This document shows positions 1 through 6,583 of a DNA stretch of 6,878 nucleotides, in pieces. The position numbers and the translations under genes were made by a program. Below the pieces are notes generated by a model, which saw only the letters and a list, made by a program, of their open reading frames with translations, did not search any database and was not told where the DNA came from. The stretch is from Clostridia bacterium (lineage in GTDB: Bacteria > Bacillota_E > RBS10-35 > JAJYVN01). How positions within the stretch are numbered: the stretch's first letter is position 1; each line of letters starts with the position of its first letter. The stretch is taken from contig DAHWHV010000242.1 of NCBI GenBank assembly GCA_027335545.1, positions 1 through 6,878 of the forward strand, in the 5' to 3' direction.

Positions 1-1652
1 CCCGGGACGGCCGCGAGCACCTCGCGCAGGGCGGCGAGGAACCCGGGCCCTTCGGAAAACAGGTACGGGTAGATGAGGCTGCTGCGTTCCTGGAGCCCCC
101 CCGCGGGAAACAGCCGTCCCGCCGCCGCCCGCAGGCTCGCCGCCAGTTCGCGCTGCGTCCGCCTCCGGTGCTGGCGGGCCTTGCGCTCCAGGTAGTCGAG
201 CTGGTGGGTCACCCGCTCGGCGTTGCCGTCCACGATCACCGGCATCGCCGGCCCCACTGCGGCCAGGACCGTGCGCAGCTGCCCGTAGCGCTCCGCGAGG
301 GCGCGCCGCTCCGCCGCAAAGACGTCGGCGATATCCACGGGGCAGCGCGCGGCGACAGCCCGATCGATCATTCCCTCCAAGTCGCTGCGGAGGGAGAGCA
401 CGGGCGCACCGGCCGCGGCGAGGGCGTCGACGTCCGCGGGGAGCAGGATGGTGGCCCCCGGCCGAGGCGCGACGATGGGAGCCTCCAGGCCCCAGAGGGA
501 GAACACACCCCCGAGTTGAGCCAGATAGGCCACCTCGCCTGGCCCCCCGAGCTGGCAGAGGACGGGCAGGGTGAATGCCTGGACGATCGGACGCAGCGCC
601 ACGTTCGGGCTGAAGCCGGCCGGCTCGGCAGCCGCCAGGCGAGCCGCCGCGCGCGCCTCCAGGTCCACGGCGCCGTCGCGCGTGCGGACCCGGCCGTCCA
701 CCGCGTGCAGGGCCACCCTCCGCCCCTGGTGATAGGCGAAGAGGTGGACGTGATCGGGCTCCAACTCCAGGCCCGGTTCGTAGCCGGCCATCGCCAGCGC
801 CTCACCGGCGCTGACGATGGCGGCGTTCGCCGCGGGCGCGCGTTCGACCGCCCCGGAGAACACCGGCGCGGCGAGCGCCCGCAGATCGGGAAGCATCGGG
901 TCATAGAAGAGCAGCCCCGCCTCCCCGAAGAGGGACTGCAACTGGGTGGTGAACCAGTCGGCCAGCGTCGGCCGGCCCGGCCGTTGCAGGCTGGCCTGCA
1001 GCGCCTCGGCCGCTGCGGCGCCGTCCCCGCGGGGCGGGAAGAGGCTGGTCAGCCGCCCGACCAGGTGCCTCGCCTCATGGGGCAGCGGGATGTGGCCCGC
1101 GGAGCGGAACCCACCATCGCCCTGCAGCCGCAGGCGGACCAGGGCACCATCGGGCGCGGCGCACGCGGCGCGGCTGACCTCGCTCCAATCGTGATCCTCA
1201 GAGGCCACCCAGAACACGGGCACCACCGGGCACCCGAGCTGCCGCTGGGCTTCCGCCGCGCGCACGATCGCCCCCAGGGCCTTGTACGCGGTGTAGAGGG
1301 GTCCCCCCAACAGCCCGGCCTGCTGCCCGGTGACCACGACTAGGGCGTCCTGGCGCCCCAGCGCCTCCAGGTGGCTCTGCTGAGCAGGCCGGACCCCCAG
1401 GCGGGCATGGTGGCGGGTCAGAGCCGCGACGAGGGCCCGCCGCCGCGCTGATCCGCCGTCCTCGGCCCAGTTCGCCGTCACGGCCGCCGCCCGCCGGCCC
1501 CAGGCCGCCCGGTCCTCCGGCGGCGACGGGAAAAAGGCACTCACGCGCTCGGCGCGCTCACTGAGGTCCCGGTACAGGGCGGGATACACGTCGGCTCCCA
1601 GCAACTCCGGCGCAAAGCTGCGCACGCCAAGCCCCCCCGGTCGAATGGCCAC
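1..1652 (-). CDS. bshC: Bacillithiol biosynthesis cysteine-adding enzyme BshC (3' end off window)
   Basis: BshC is believed to add cysteine to glucosaminyl-malate, the last step of bacillithiol synthesis in the cytoplasm. The family's signature runs are visible: TGQQAGLLGGPLYT at residues 108-121, PVFWVASEDHD at 145-155 (Rossmann-type core) and GGPGEVAYLAQL at 369-380. About 550 residues lie in the window. B. subtilis BshC is near 540 residues, and the last visible segment (SEGPGFLAALREVLAAVP) corresponds to its final helix, so only a few residues should be missing at the window edge. The start is taken as GTG at 1652, preceded by a close G-rich stretch (AGGGG); a GTG at 1625 (residue 10) is an alternative. 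A stronger GGAGGAGG upstream (about 1713-1720) leads to no in-frame start. The gene follows thiL on the same strand after 189 bp, so cotranscription with the thi genes is possible but not shown. Family assignment is very secure. Confidence 0.95.
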   Translation of the reverse strand, partial: MAIRPGGLGVRSFAPELLGADVYPALYRDLSERAERVSAFFPSPPEDRAAWGRRAAAVTANWAEDGGSARRRALVAALTRHHARLGVRPAQQSHLEALGRQDALVVVTGQQAGLLGGPLYTAYKALGAIVRAAEAQRQLGCPVVPVFWVASEDHDWSEVSRAACAAPDGALVRLRLQGDGGFRSAGHIPLPHEARHLVGRLTSLFPPRGDGAAAAEALQASLQRPGRPTLADWFTTQLQSLFGEAGLLFYDPMLPDLRALAAPVFSGAVERAPAANAAIVSAGEALAMAGYEPGLELEPDHVHLFAYHQGRRVALHAVDGRVRTRDGAVDLEARAAARLAAAEPAGFSPNVALRPIVQAFTLPVLCQLGGPGEVAYLAQLGGVFSLWGLEAPIVAPRPGATILLPADVDALAAAGAPVLSLRSDLEGMIDRAVAARCPVDIADVFAAERRALAERYGQLRTVLAAVGPAMPVIVDGNAERVTHQLDYLERKARQHRRRTQRELAASLRAAAGRLFPAGGLQERSSLIYPYLFSEGPGFLAALREVLAAVP

Positions 1653-1772
1653 CGCCCCTGAACCAGCCCCCGGGCCGGCGACGGGCGCGCACTGTGCCGC
1701 GCGGCCTACCCGCCTCCTCCCGCCACGGCGCGGCGGCCGCGCCCCACCGGGGACTCCCGCTCGGCCCCCGCA

Positions 1773-1802
1773 GGCTCCAACCCCTCCAGGGAGCATGGAG
1801 CC
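1773..1802 (-). terminator. Weak hairpin between thiL and bshC
   Basis: In the 189-bp gap after the thiL stop, GGCTCC (1773-1778) pairs perfectly with GGAGCC (1797-1802) around an 18-nt loop that can pair a little further inside. No T-run follows on the minus strand, so this is not a classical intrinsic terminator. It could be an attenuating or processing structure, or chance in GC-rich DNA. Confidence 0.15.
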
Positions 1803-1841
1803 CCTTGAGAACCGGCCCCAGAGAAGCCCTTGGCCGAACGC

Positions 1842-2858
1842 TCACCGAAACGGGTCCCACCCGGCCGGCTCCACGGGGCGCCCCTCCCCCCCGCGCACCT
1901 CAGCCAGGCGCAGGCCTGGGCAGACCGTGCATTCCCCGATCGCCTGCAGTTCCGCGCCGCCACAACGGGCCACGGCCGAGCGCGCGGCGTCGAACCCGTC
2001 GGGCGCGACCAGGCACAGCAACTCATAGTCCTCGCCGCCCCCGAGCGCCCAGGCCAGCGCATCCGCCCCCAACGCCACCGCCGCCGCACGAACCGCCGCG
2101 GGCACCGGCAGGGCCGCCTGCCAGAGGGTTGCGCCCAGTCCGGGCGTGCAGAGCCGGCCGAGGTCGGCCGTCAGCCCGTCGGACACGTCGCACATCGCGT
2201 GCACCGCGCCCGGGAAGAGACCGCCCAGCGCGATCCCCTCGCGCACCCGGGGCTCCGGGTGGCGCTGCGCCAGGAGGAGCTCCCGCTGCGCCCCGTCGCC
2301 CAAGCCCGGCACGTCGCAGCCATGGCGCGCCACGGCCAAGCCCGCGGCGGCCGCCCCCAGGCGCCCGCTCACGCAGACGAGATCCCCCGGCCGTCCGCCG
2401 CTTCTGGGCACGGCACGGTCGACCAGCCCGAGCACCGTCACGTCCAGGACCAACCCGTGGGGGACCCGCGCCAGGTTGCCGCCGACCACGGACACGCCGA
2501 AGGCGGTGGCTGCCTGGGCCAAGCCAGCACAGACGGCCTCCACCCCAGCGGCGGGCATGTCCGTCGGGATGCCCAGCGACGACAGGGCCCAGCGCGGCTC
2601 CCCGCCCATGGCCGCCACATCGCTCAGGTTGACGGCGAGCGCGCGCCAGCCGATCTCTACGAGGGGGGCCCCGGCCGGCCCCTGGCGCACGAAGTGCTGG
2701 CCTTCGACCTGCATGTCGACCGTCGCCACCAGCCGCCGTCCCGGCGGGGGCAGCAGGACTGCGGCGTCATCCCCGATCCCAAACTCCACCCCGTCTCCGG
2801 CGGCCGCCGCGCCGAGGCCGCGCCGTACGGCCGCCAGCAGCGCCTCCTCGCCGCTCAC
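1842..2858 (-). CDS. thiL: Thiamine-monophosphate kinase ThiL
   Basis: ThiL phosphorylates thiamine monophosphate with ATP to give TPP, the active cofactor. The 338-residue product has the usual length and motif order of the PurM-like kinase family: GIGDDAAV (27-34), VDMQVEGQHF (47-56), NLSDVAAMGG (77-86), VVGGNLAR (124-131), DVSDGL (224-229) and GGGEDYEL (273-280). One oddity is Asn128 where better-known ThiL proteins read GGD, an acidic position associated with metal-nucleotide binding; the other acidic motifs are intact, so activity is still expected. The frame is open upstream as far as 3521, but the start is taken as GTG at 2858 because it sits in a GTGA overlap with the thiE stop and puts the GIGDD motif at the normal distance from the N-terminus. 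This implies translational coupling to thiE. Confidence 0.95.
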   Translation of the reverse strand: MSGEEALLAAVRRGLGAAAAGDGVEFGIGDDAAVLLPPPGRRLVATVDMQVEGQHFVRQGPAGAPLVEIGWRALAVNLSDVAAMGGEPRWALSSLGIPTDMPAAGVEAVCAGLAQAATAFGVSVVGGNLARVPHGLVLDVTVLGLVDRAVPRSGGRPGDLVCVSGRLGAAAAGLAVARHGCDVPGLGDGAQRELLLAQRHPEPRVREGIALGGLFPGAVHAMCDVSDGLTADLGRLCTPGLGATLWQAALPVPAAVRAAAVALGADALAWALGGGEDYELLCLVAPDGFDAARSAVARCGGAELQAIGECTVCPGLRLAEVRGGEGRPVEPAGWDPFR

Positions 2859-3538
2859 GCCGAGCCACCCGCGACCCGCTGGGCGTCCCCGACGGCCGAG
2901 GCCAGCCTCCGCGTGGCGGCCTCGATATCCGCCGCCGCCACGACGGCCGAAATGGCCGCAACCCCCGCCGCCCCCGCAGCCACGGCCACGGCCACGTTCT
3001 CTGGACGCAGGCCACCGATGGCCACCACCGGCAGCGGCGTGCTGCCGATGACGGCCCGCAGGCCAGCCGGCCCGATGGGGGCGCCGGCATCCGGCTTGGT
3101 CCCGGTCGCGAAGAGCGCCCCGACCCCCAGGTAGTTGGCCCCGGCGCGCCAGGCCACCACGGCCTCTTCCGGCGTGGCGGCCGACGCCCCGATGACCAAC
3201 TGGTCGCCGCCGATCCGGCGGGCCGCGGCGACGGGCACATCGTCCTGCCCGAGGTGCACCCCGTCGGCCCCGCAGGCCAGGGCCACGTCCAGCCGATCGT
3301 TGACCATGAACAACACGCCGCGCTCCCGGCAGAGCCTGGCCAGGCAGGAGCCCAGCGCACAGAGCTCGCGGCCGGATCGCCCCTTCGCGCGCAGCTGCAG
3401 GGCCGTCGCCCCGCCGGCGATCACCCCTGCCGCCATTTCGACCTCTGCACGCCCGCCTGCAGCCGCCCGATCCGTCAGGACGTAGACGGCCAAAGCGGCT
3501 CGCAGGCGCGGCTCCCCCCATCCGCGAGACTCCGGCAT
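2855..3538 (-). CDS. thiE: Thiamine-phosphate synthase ThiE
   Basis: ThiE joins HMP-PP to hydroxyethylthiazole phosphate, releasing pyrophosphate and giving thiamine monophosphate. The 227-residue protein shows the TIM-barrel signatures in order: LQLRAK (47-52, the QxRxK substrate motif), VND (79-81), DGVHLGQDD (92-100), IGAS (116-119), GVGALFATGTKPDA (138-151, with the TK pyrophosphate-binding pair at 147-148), VVAIGGL (171-177) and a final phosphate-binding AAIS (194-197). The regulatory homologue TenI would be expected to lack several of these residues, so a catalytic ThiE is favoured. The ATG at 3538 has a good ribosome binding site. The gene starts 105 bp after thiD and its stop overlaps the thiL start. 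Only the first dozen or so residues are extra relative to typical ThiE. Confidence 0.95.
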   Translation of the reverse strand: MPESRGWGEPRLRAALAVYVLTDRAAAGGRAEVEMAAGVIAGGATALQLRAKGRSGRELCALGSCLARLCRERGVLFMVNDRLDVALACGADGVHLGQDDVPVAAARRIGGDQLVIGASAATPEEAVVAWRAGANYLGVGALFATGTKPDAGAPIGPAGLRAVIGSTPLPVVAIGGLRPENVAVAVAAGAAGVAAISAVVAAADIEAATRRLASAVGDAQRVAGGSA

Positions 3539-3545
3539 GTCGCCG

Positions 3546-3551
3546 CCCTCC
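3546..3551 (-). promoter_or_regulatory. Ribosome binding site of thiE
   Basis: GGAGGG on the minus strand lies 7 nt before the ATG at 3538 and fixes this start. No convincing promoter is seen in the 105-bp thiD-thiE gap, which fits a shared transcript. Confidence 0.7.
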
Positions 3552-3643
3552 AGGGGGCTGGACCGCCCCTCACACTCGGTTCGCCGGGGTCCGGCCAGGG
3601 GCCACGTCCCAGCCGCCGCTCGTCTCGCCTACCGGTGCCGGAC

Positions 3644-4483
3644 TCAGGCCCCGGCCGGCCGCCCCCAGAGCCGCAGGTGGTTGAGTGGTCCGTTGCCCCG
3701 CCCGAGGCCCGGCGCATGGGCAATGGCCCACGAGACGAAGGCCTTGGCCTCGGAGATGGCGACGGGTGCGGGTCGCCCCAGCGCCAGTCCCGCCGCAATC
3801 GCCGCGGAGAACGTGCAGCCCGTCCCGTGGGTGTGGCGCGTCGCCGTGCGGGGGGAGCGCAACTCCACCACGCCCGATCCGTCGCACCACAGGTCTACCG
3901 CCTCATCCCGCTCCTGATCGTCTATCGCGCCACCCAGGTCGAGGGCATGGCCCCCCTTGAGGACGACCTGGCGCGGCCCGAGGGCGAGCAGGGCGACCGC
4001 GGCGTCGCGGCGCGCTGGCCACGGCCCCAGTTCCCGCACGTCGCAGCCCAACAGCGCCGCTGCCTCGGGGAGGTTGGGCGTCAAGACCTCCGCCAGCGGC
4101 AGGACCTCCTCGCGCAGCACGGACTGCGCCTCCGGCAGCAGCAACGGGACGCCTTGCTTGCTTTGCAGCACGGGATCGACCACAACCGGCCCGAGCCCCC
4201 CCGCGCGCAGGGCACCCGCTACGGACCGGACCACGGCAGCATCGACCAGCATGCCGGTCTTGCAGGCAGCGACCGGCAGATCCTCCCGCACAGCGTCAAT
4301 CTGAGCACGCACCAAGTCGGGGGGCAGGGCCAGCATGGCCGCGACCCCGAGGGAGTTCTGCGCGGTGACCGCGGTCACTGCGGTCGCGGCGAAGACGCCG
4401 AACGCACAGAACGTCTTGACATCGGCCTGGATTCCGGCCCCACCGCCGCTGTCGGAGCCGGCGATGGTCAGGGCACACGCCAA
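3644..4483 (-). CDS. thiD: Hydroxymethylpyrimidine/phosphomethylpyrimidine kinase ThiD
   Basis: ThiD phosphorylates HMP and HMP-P to HMP-PP, the pyrimidine donor for ThiE. The 279-residue ribokinase-family protein shows [18 protein letters not shown] (8-25, pyrimidine pocket), ACKTGM (73-78), [11 protein letters not shown] (101-111), TPNLPEA (135-141), LKGGHA (175-180) and [16 protein letters not shown] (217-232, anion hole with the reactive Cys223). The usual GNGPLNHL end is also present. The frame is open upstream to 4879, but that extension is arginine- and proline-rich low-complexity sequence and crosses the presumed promoter. TTG at 4483 is chosen because it lies just ahead of the conserved [11 protein letters not shown] and 10 nt after AAGGGGG. 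It is the first gene of the thiD-thiE-thiL block. A PdxK-type kinase specificity is possible, but the thi context supports ThiD. Confidence 0.94.
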   Translation of the reverse strand: MACALTIAGSDSGGGAGIQADVKTFCAFGVFAATAVTAVTAQNSLGVAAMLALPPDLVRAQIDAVREDLPVAACKTGMLVDAAVVRSVAGALRAGGLGPVVVDPVLQSKQGVPLLLPEAQSVLREEVLPLAEVLTPNLPEAAALLGCDVRELGPWPARRDAAVALLALGPRQVVLKGGHALDLGGAIDDQERDEAVDLWCDGSGVVELRSPRTATRHTHGTGCTFSAAIAAGLALGRPAPVAISEAKAFVSWAIAHAPGLGRGNGPLNHLRLWGRPAGA

Positions 4484-4565
4484 GTCTCCGCCGCCCCCTT
4501 GCCACCGACGGGTATGGTTCAGGACTCCTCCGGCGCACCGGGCACCCCGCAGCGAGCCACGGTCG
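4484..4565 (-). ncRNA. Structured thiD leader, possible thiamine-related riboswitch
   Basis: Between the predicted transcription start (about 4564) and thiD lies an 80-nt leader with nested pairings on the minus strand: ACCG (4563-4560) with CGGT (4507-4504), CGGG (4549-4546) with CCCG (4512-4509), and CCGG (4541-4538) with CCGG (4533-4530) around a UGCG loop. The segments CGGGGTGCCC (4549-4540) and CTGAACCATACCCGT (4522-4508) resemble, from memory, the first half of the E. coli thiM TPP riboswitch, with CTGAAC in place of the conserved CTGAGA. The second TPP arm (GATAATGCCAGCGTAGGGA-like) is not seen. The thiD ribosome binding site AAGGGGG (4500-4494) directly follows, so translational control is conceivable. 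It may be degenerate, another class such as an HMP-PP riboswitch, or chance. Confidence 0.35.
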
Positions 4566-4570
4566 CCCTC

Positions 4571-4599
4571 ACTATACTCAAAAACACCCCCGAAAGCCG
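4571..4599 (-). promoter_or_regulatory. Candidate promoter of the thi block
   Basis: One of the few AT-rich patches in the window sits upstream of thiD. On the minus strand TATAGT (4576-4571) matches a sigma-70-type -10 box in five of six bases and is preceded by TTGAG. The -35 position (about 4594-4599, CGGCTT) is poor, so it may depend on an activator or an extended -10. It would start transcription near 4564, just before the leader structure. Confidence 0.4.
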
Positions 4600-4810
4600 C
4601 TACACGCGCACGGACCCAGCCGGCCCTGGGTCCCCGCCGACTGCTACGCCCGCCCCTGGCGGGGCCGAACTGGACGGGTGCGCAGCGGATAGGCGAGAAT
4701 CGGGGCGGGCGGGCCGCCCTCGCCCCAAAGCGGCGCCAAAGGGCGCCGACCGCCGACGAGAGGCGGCCGCACCCCGTCGTGCGGCGGCCGACCGCCGGGC
4801 CACGCAGGGG
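4600..4810. other. Divergent intergenic region with clustered hairpins
   Basis: This stretch between thiD and the DUF1189 gene has no convincing gene. It holds three short perfect hairpins: GGACCCAG (4612-4619) with CTGGGTCC (4626-4633), CGGCGCC (4731-4737) with GGCGCCG (4742-4748), and GCCGCAC (4766-4772) with GTGCGGC (4779-4785). An 11-bp direct repeat GCCGACCGCCG occurs at 4745-4755 and 4787-4797. A weak plus-strand promoter could be TGGACG (4671-4676) with GAGAAT (4695-4700) at 18-bp spacing, but support is slight. None of the hairpins is followed by a T-run. Confidence 0.4.
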
Positions 4811-4818
4811 AAAGGAGG
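4811..4818 (+). promoter_or_regulatory. Ribosome binding site of the DUF1189 gene
   Basis: AAAGGAGG is the best Shine-Dalgarno sequence in the window and lies 8 nt before the GTG at 4827. It settles the start inside a frame that is open much further upstream. Confidence 0.85.
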
Positions 4819-4826
4819 ACGGCAGC

Positions 4827-5615
4827 GTGCAACGGGAAACCCCTGCGGAGAAGGCCAGTCTCTCCGTCGGACGCCGCATCGGGTACGGGCTGCTGGGGGG
4901 TTCCGGTTATCGCCGCATCGGCGCCGCGGCGGTGGGCACCTACCCCGCCTTCCTGCTGATCGCCGCGGCCACGGCCACCGCCCTCGCCGTCCTGCTGGCG
5001 GTGGGCACGGCCCGGGCCCTCCGCGACATCGGGGCCGCTTGGTCACACGTTCCCGACTTCACGTTTCAGGCAGGCAAGCTGACGCTGGAGCCCGGCGCGC
5101 GCCCCCCCATCCGCGTCCGCCGCGGCGGAGCCGTGATCGTGCTCGCTCCCGCGGCGCCGGCGCACAGCGATCTCCTGGGTCCGGCGTCCGTCGGCTTGGC
5201 GTTGACCGACCGCGAGATGATCCTGCGCACGGGCAGCAGCAACGCGGAACGGGTGATCCCCACGACGGCGTTGGGCACCGCCGCCCTGACCAAGGCGACC
5301 CTCGGCAAATTGCTGCACCGCCTGGCCGGCTTCGGGGTGTGGGTCGGTGCCCTGGCGACGGTCGTCTACTCCATTCTCCGCGACTTCGTCCGCGCGGCGA
5401 TCGTCGCGTGGCTTGGGCTCACCGCCGTGCGGATGGCGGGGCGCGACCCCGGTTGGCCCCAGGCGTGGCGCGTCGGCCTGGCCGCGTGGACACTCCCCTT
5501 GCTGGCGGAGGTGATCCGGGTCGCCATACCCATCCCGGAGTGGTCCCTCTGGCTCATCGCTGCGGTCTATGCGGTGTCCGGGTGCCTGCAGCTGGGGATC
5601 CCGGCGGGCCCGTAG
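4827..5615 (+). CDS. DUF1189 family integral membrane protein
   Basis: The 262-residue protein has the layout of the DUF1189 family found in Bacillota. It has a short cytoplasmic N-terminus and a transmembrane segment (about 38-63). An extracytoplasmic domain (about 65-160) contains the family-like string [15 protein letters not shown] (76-90), followed by [13 protein letters not shown] and [13 protein letters not shown] (124-136). Hydrophobic segments then follow at about 165-203 and 214-258. The function of the family is unknown. The start is the GTG after a strong ribosome binding site. The gene diverges from thiD and may have its own promoter. Its last 62 bp overlap the end of the convergent gene on the other strand. 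The family call rests on recall of the conserved PDF...G.L pattern and topology. Confidence 0.82.
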   Translation: MQRETPAEKASLSVGRRIGYGLLGGSGYRRIGAAAVGTYPAFLLIAAATATALAVLLAVGTARALRDIGAAWSHVPDFTFQAGKLTLEPGARPPIRVRRGGAVIVLAPAAPAHSDLLGPASVGLALTDREMILRTGSSNAERVIPTTALGTAALTKATLGKLLHRLAGFGVWVGALATVVYSILRDFVRAAIVAWLGLTAVRMAGRDPGWPQAWRVGLAAWTLPLLAEVIRVAIPIPEWSLWLIAAVYAVSGCLQLGIPAGP

Positions 5616-6111
5616 CCGTCCCGGCGCCGGCGGCCTCGCGGGCCAAGGCCCGCAGGGAGCGCTCCACGGCCCGGCCGTCGACCCGGGCCCCCGCCAGCAC
5701 CGCGGTCCGCGGGCGCCGCGCCGCCCCGCGCCCCAGTGCGGCGGCGTACCCCGGCCCGCCCAGCAGAACGAGTGCACCCCAGTCGGGGGGCAGCCACCCC
5801 AGGACATCGGCCGCAGCCCCGGCCACGCGCGAACCCACCCGCTCCCGTCCCTCCGCCAGCGGGCCGCGCCCCCCGACGGGCAGGCGCCAACGGTCGAAGT
5901 CGCGGGAGAGGATCACGGCGTCGCCCCCGCAGGCTACATGCAGCCGGAGCGCGTTCGTGTCATGGACGACGGCCAGTACACGGACCCAGGGACACGTCGT
6001 CAGAAACGCCTCGAGGCCGGGGCCACCCGGCGCCAAGACGCAGCGCAGCGGCCCGGCCGATGCCGGTGCGGCTGTGCGCTCCGACGCGTTGGGCTGCGGG
6101 AAGATGGCCAC
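5554..6111 (-). CDS. Hypothetical protein, 185 residues, unknown function
   Basis: I do not recognise this protein with confidence. The reading frame has strong third-position GC bias and sensible soluble-protein composition. A short disordered N-terminus is followed by alternating strands and helices: [21 protein letters not shown] (about 43-63), [20 protein letters not shown] (about 88-107), then [16 protein letters not shown] and [25 protein letters not shown]. There is no signal peptide or membrane segment. The alternation of a small stranded module, a helix and a GGPG turn faintly recalls bacterial eRF1-like (baeRF) domains, but key residues cannot be confirmed. The start is GTG at 6111 preceded closely by AAGGGGG. 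The C-terminal tail is low-complexity and overlaps the end of the DUF1189 gene on the opposite strand by 62 bp. It lies 27 bp downstream of the conjugation-ATPase remnant on the same strand. Confidence 0.6.
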   Translation of the reverse strand: MAIFPQPNASERTAAPASAGPLRCVLAPGGPGLEAFLTTCPWVRVLAVVHDTNALRLHVACGGDAVILSRDFDRWRLPVGGRGPLAEGRERVGSRVAGAAADVLGWLPPDWGALVLLGGPGYAAALGRGAARRPRTAVLAGARVDGRAVERSLRALAREAAGAGTATGPPGSPAAGTRTPHRPQR

Positions 6112-6138
6112 CGCCCCCCTTCGCGGCTGGGGCCTCCC

Positions 6139-6393
6139 CTACCCGGGGGAGGACGCGGACGGCACCGTGGAGGGGCCCGTGGAGAAAAGTGGGAGGAGCG
6201 ACCGCGGCGCCTCGATGCGCACCCGGGCCCGTTGCCGGCCCGCCAGGACCAGTCCCTCGCCCCCACCACACGTCCCCAGCCACTCGGCTTCGCGGGGACC
6301 GAGCCCGTAGAGTTCGTTCAACCACTGAATCTCGCGCCGGTTCTGCTGACGCATTAGGACGAGTTCACTTGGATTGCCTTGTCTGTCATGCAG
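6139..6393 (-). pseudogene. Remnant of a VirB4/TraC-like conjugation ATPase (C-terminal end only)
   Basis: Read leftward from about 6393, the frame gives a segment resembling the extreme C-terminus of type IV secretion/conjugation ATPases (VirB4/TraC/TraE group): SELVLMRQQN, then WLNELYGLGPREAEWL, then GGGEGLVLAGRQRARVRIEAP. In the family this corresponds to the strand after the last ATPase motif, a helix of the FGLSxxE type, and the GEGLLxxGxxRxxVRVEAS hairpin. Walker A and B and roughly 700 upstream residues are absent. The frame is closed by a TGA at 6435-6433, upstream of which the sequence is unrelated. An ATG at 6354 could still allow a 71-residue product, but without the ATPase core it would be non-functional as such. 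I infer a decayed fragment of an integrative conjugative element. Assignment is from pattern memory. Confidence 0.6.
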
Positions 6394-6476
6394 GAGGCCA
6401 CGCGCACAAGGGGTGCAGGATTGGCGACCAGTTCAAGCGGCCCCACGGAACACCACCAAACACCACCCACCGGGCC
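6394..6476. other. Short non-coding junction between ATPase remnant and helix-turn-helix gene
   Basis: No gene is supported here. The minus-strand frame of the ATPase remnant loses family resemblance and ends at a TGA (6435-6433). An 8-bp direct repeat ACACCACC occurs at 6450-6457 and 6460-6467. This is the probable breakpoint at which the rest of the conjugation gene was lost. Confidence 0.3.
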
Positions 6477-6512
6477 CCCTGATGTCTGCAACCGTGACTG
6501 CAGACATCAGGG
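6477..6512. repeat. Perfect 14-bp inverted repeat, candidate operator or recombination site
   Basis: CCCTGATGTCTGCA (6477-6490) and TGCAGACATCAGGG (6499-6512) are perfect reverse complements separated by 8 nt (ACCGTGAC). The arms are far less GC-rich than the surrounding sequence. The repeat lies about 70 bp before the preferred start of the helix-turn-helix gene. Operator for that regulator, recombinase core site or RNA hairpin are all possible. No T-run follows, so a terminator is unlikely. Confidence 0.75.
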
Positions 6513-6583
6513 AAGGTCAGTCGGCGGGCACCACATCGCCGCCCCGGCCACCCGCCCTGAGGGCACGCCATAAGGGGATACCT

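Noticed and set aside
168..1343. 391-residue open frame on the plus strand
   Set aside because: It is antisense to bshC, has low-complexity Arg/Gly/Pro/His-rich composition, and exists because stops are rare in GC-rich DNA.
1694..3134. Plus-strand open frames of 312 and 434 residues opposite thiL and thiE
   Set aside because: They are antisense shadows of strongly supported ThiL and ThiE, with Arg/Pro/Gly/Ala-rich composition.
4470..4580. Canonical complete TPP riboswitch
   Set aside because: The conserved CTGAGA reads CTGAAC and the second arm (GGATAATGCCAGCGTAGGGA-like) is missing, so only a partial resemblance is reported.
4484..4879. N-terminal extension of ThiD by 132 residues
   Set aside because: The added sequence is low-complexity, runs through the putative promoter and leader, and is not part of any ThiD; TTG at 4483 fits the family length.
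3254..6310. 1018-residue open frame on the plus strand crossing thiE, thiD, the DUF1189 gene and the 185-residue gene
   Set aside because: It covers several well-supported genes in wrong frames, and its translation is repetitive Arg/Pro/Gly/Ala sequence with no recognisable domain.
6420..6445. tRNA-like 3' end (GTTCAAG) as an element attachment site
   Set aside because: The flanking bases do not form a T-stem and no acceptor stem or CCA end can be paired.
6374..6481. Further upstream extension of the helix-turn-helix gene to 6374
   Set aside because: The added residues are low-complexity, no ribosome binding site supports the start, and the region overlaps the ATPase remnant and the inverted repeat.
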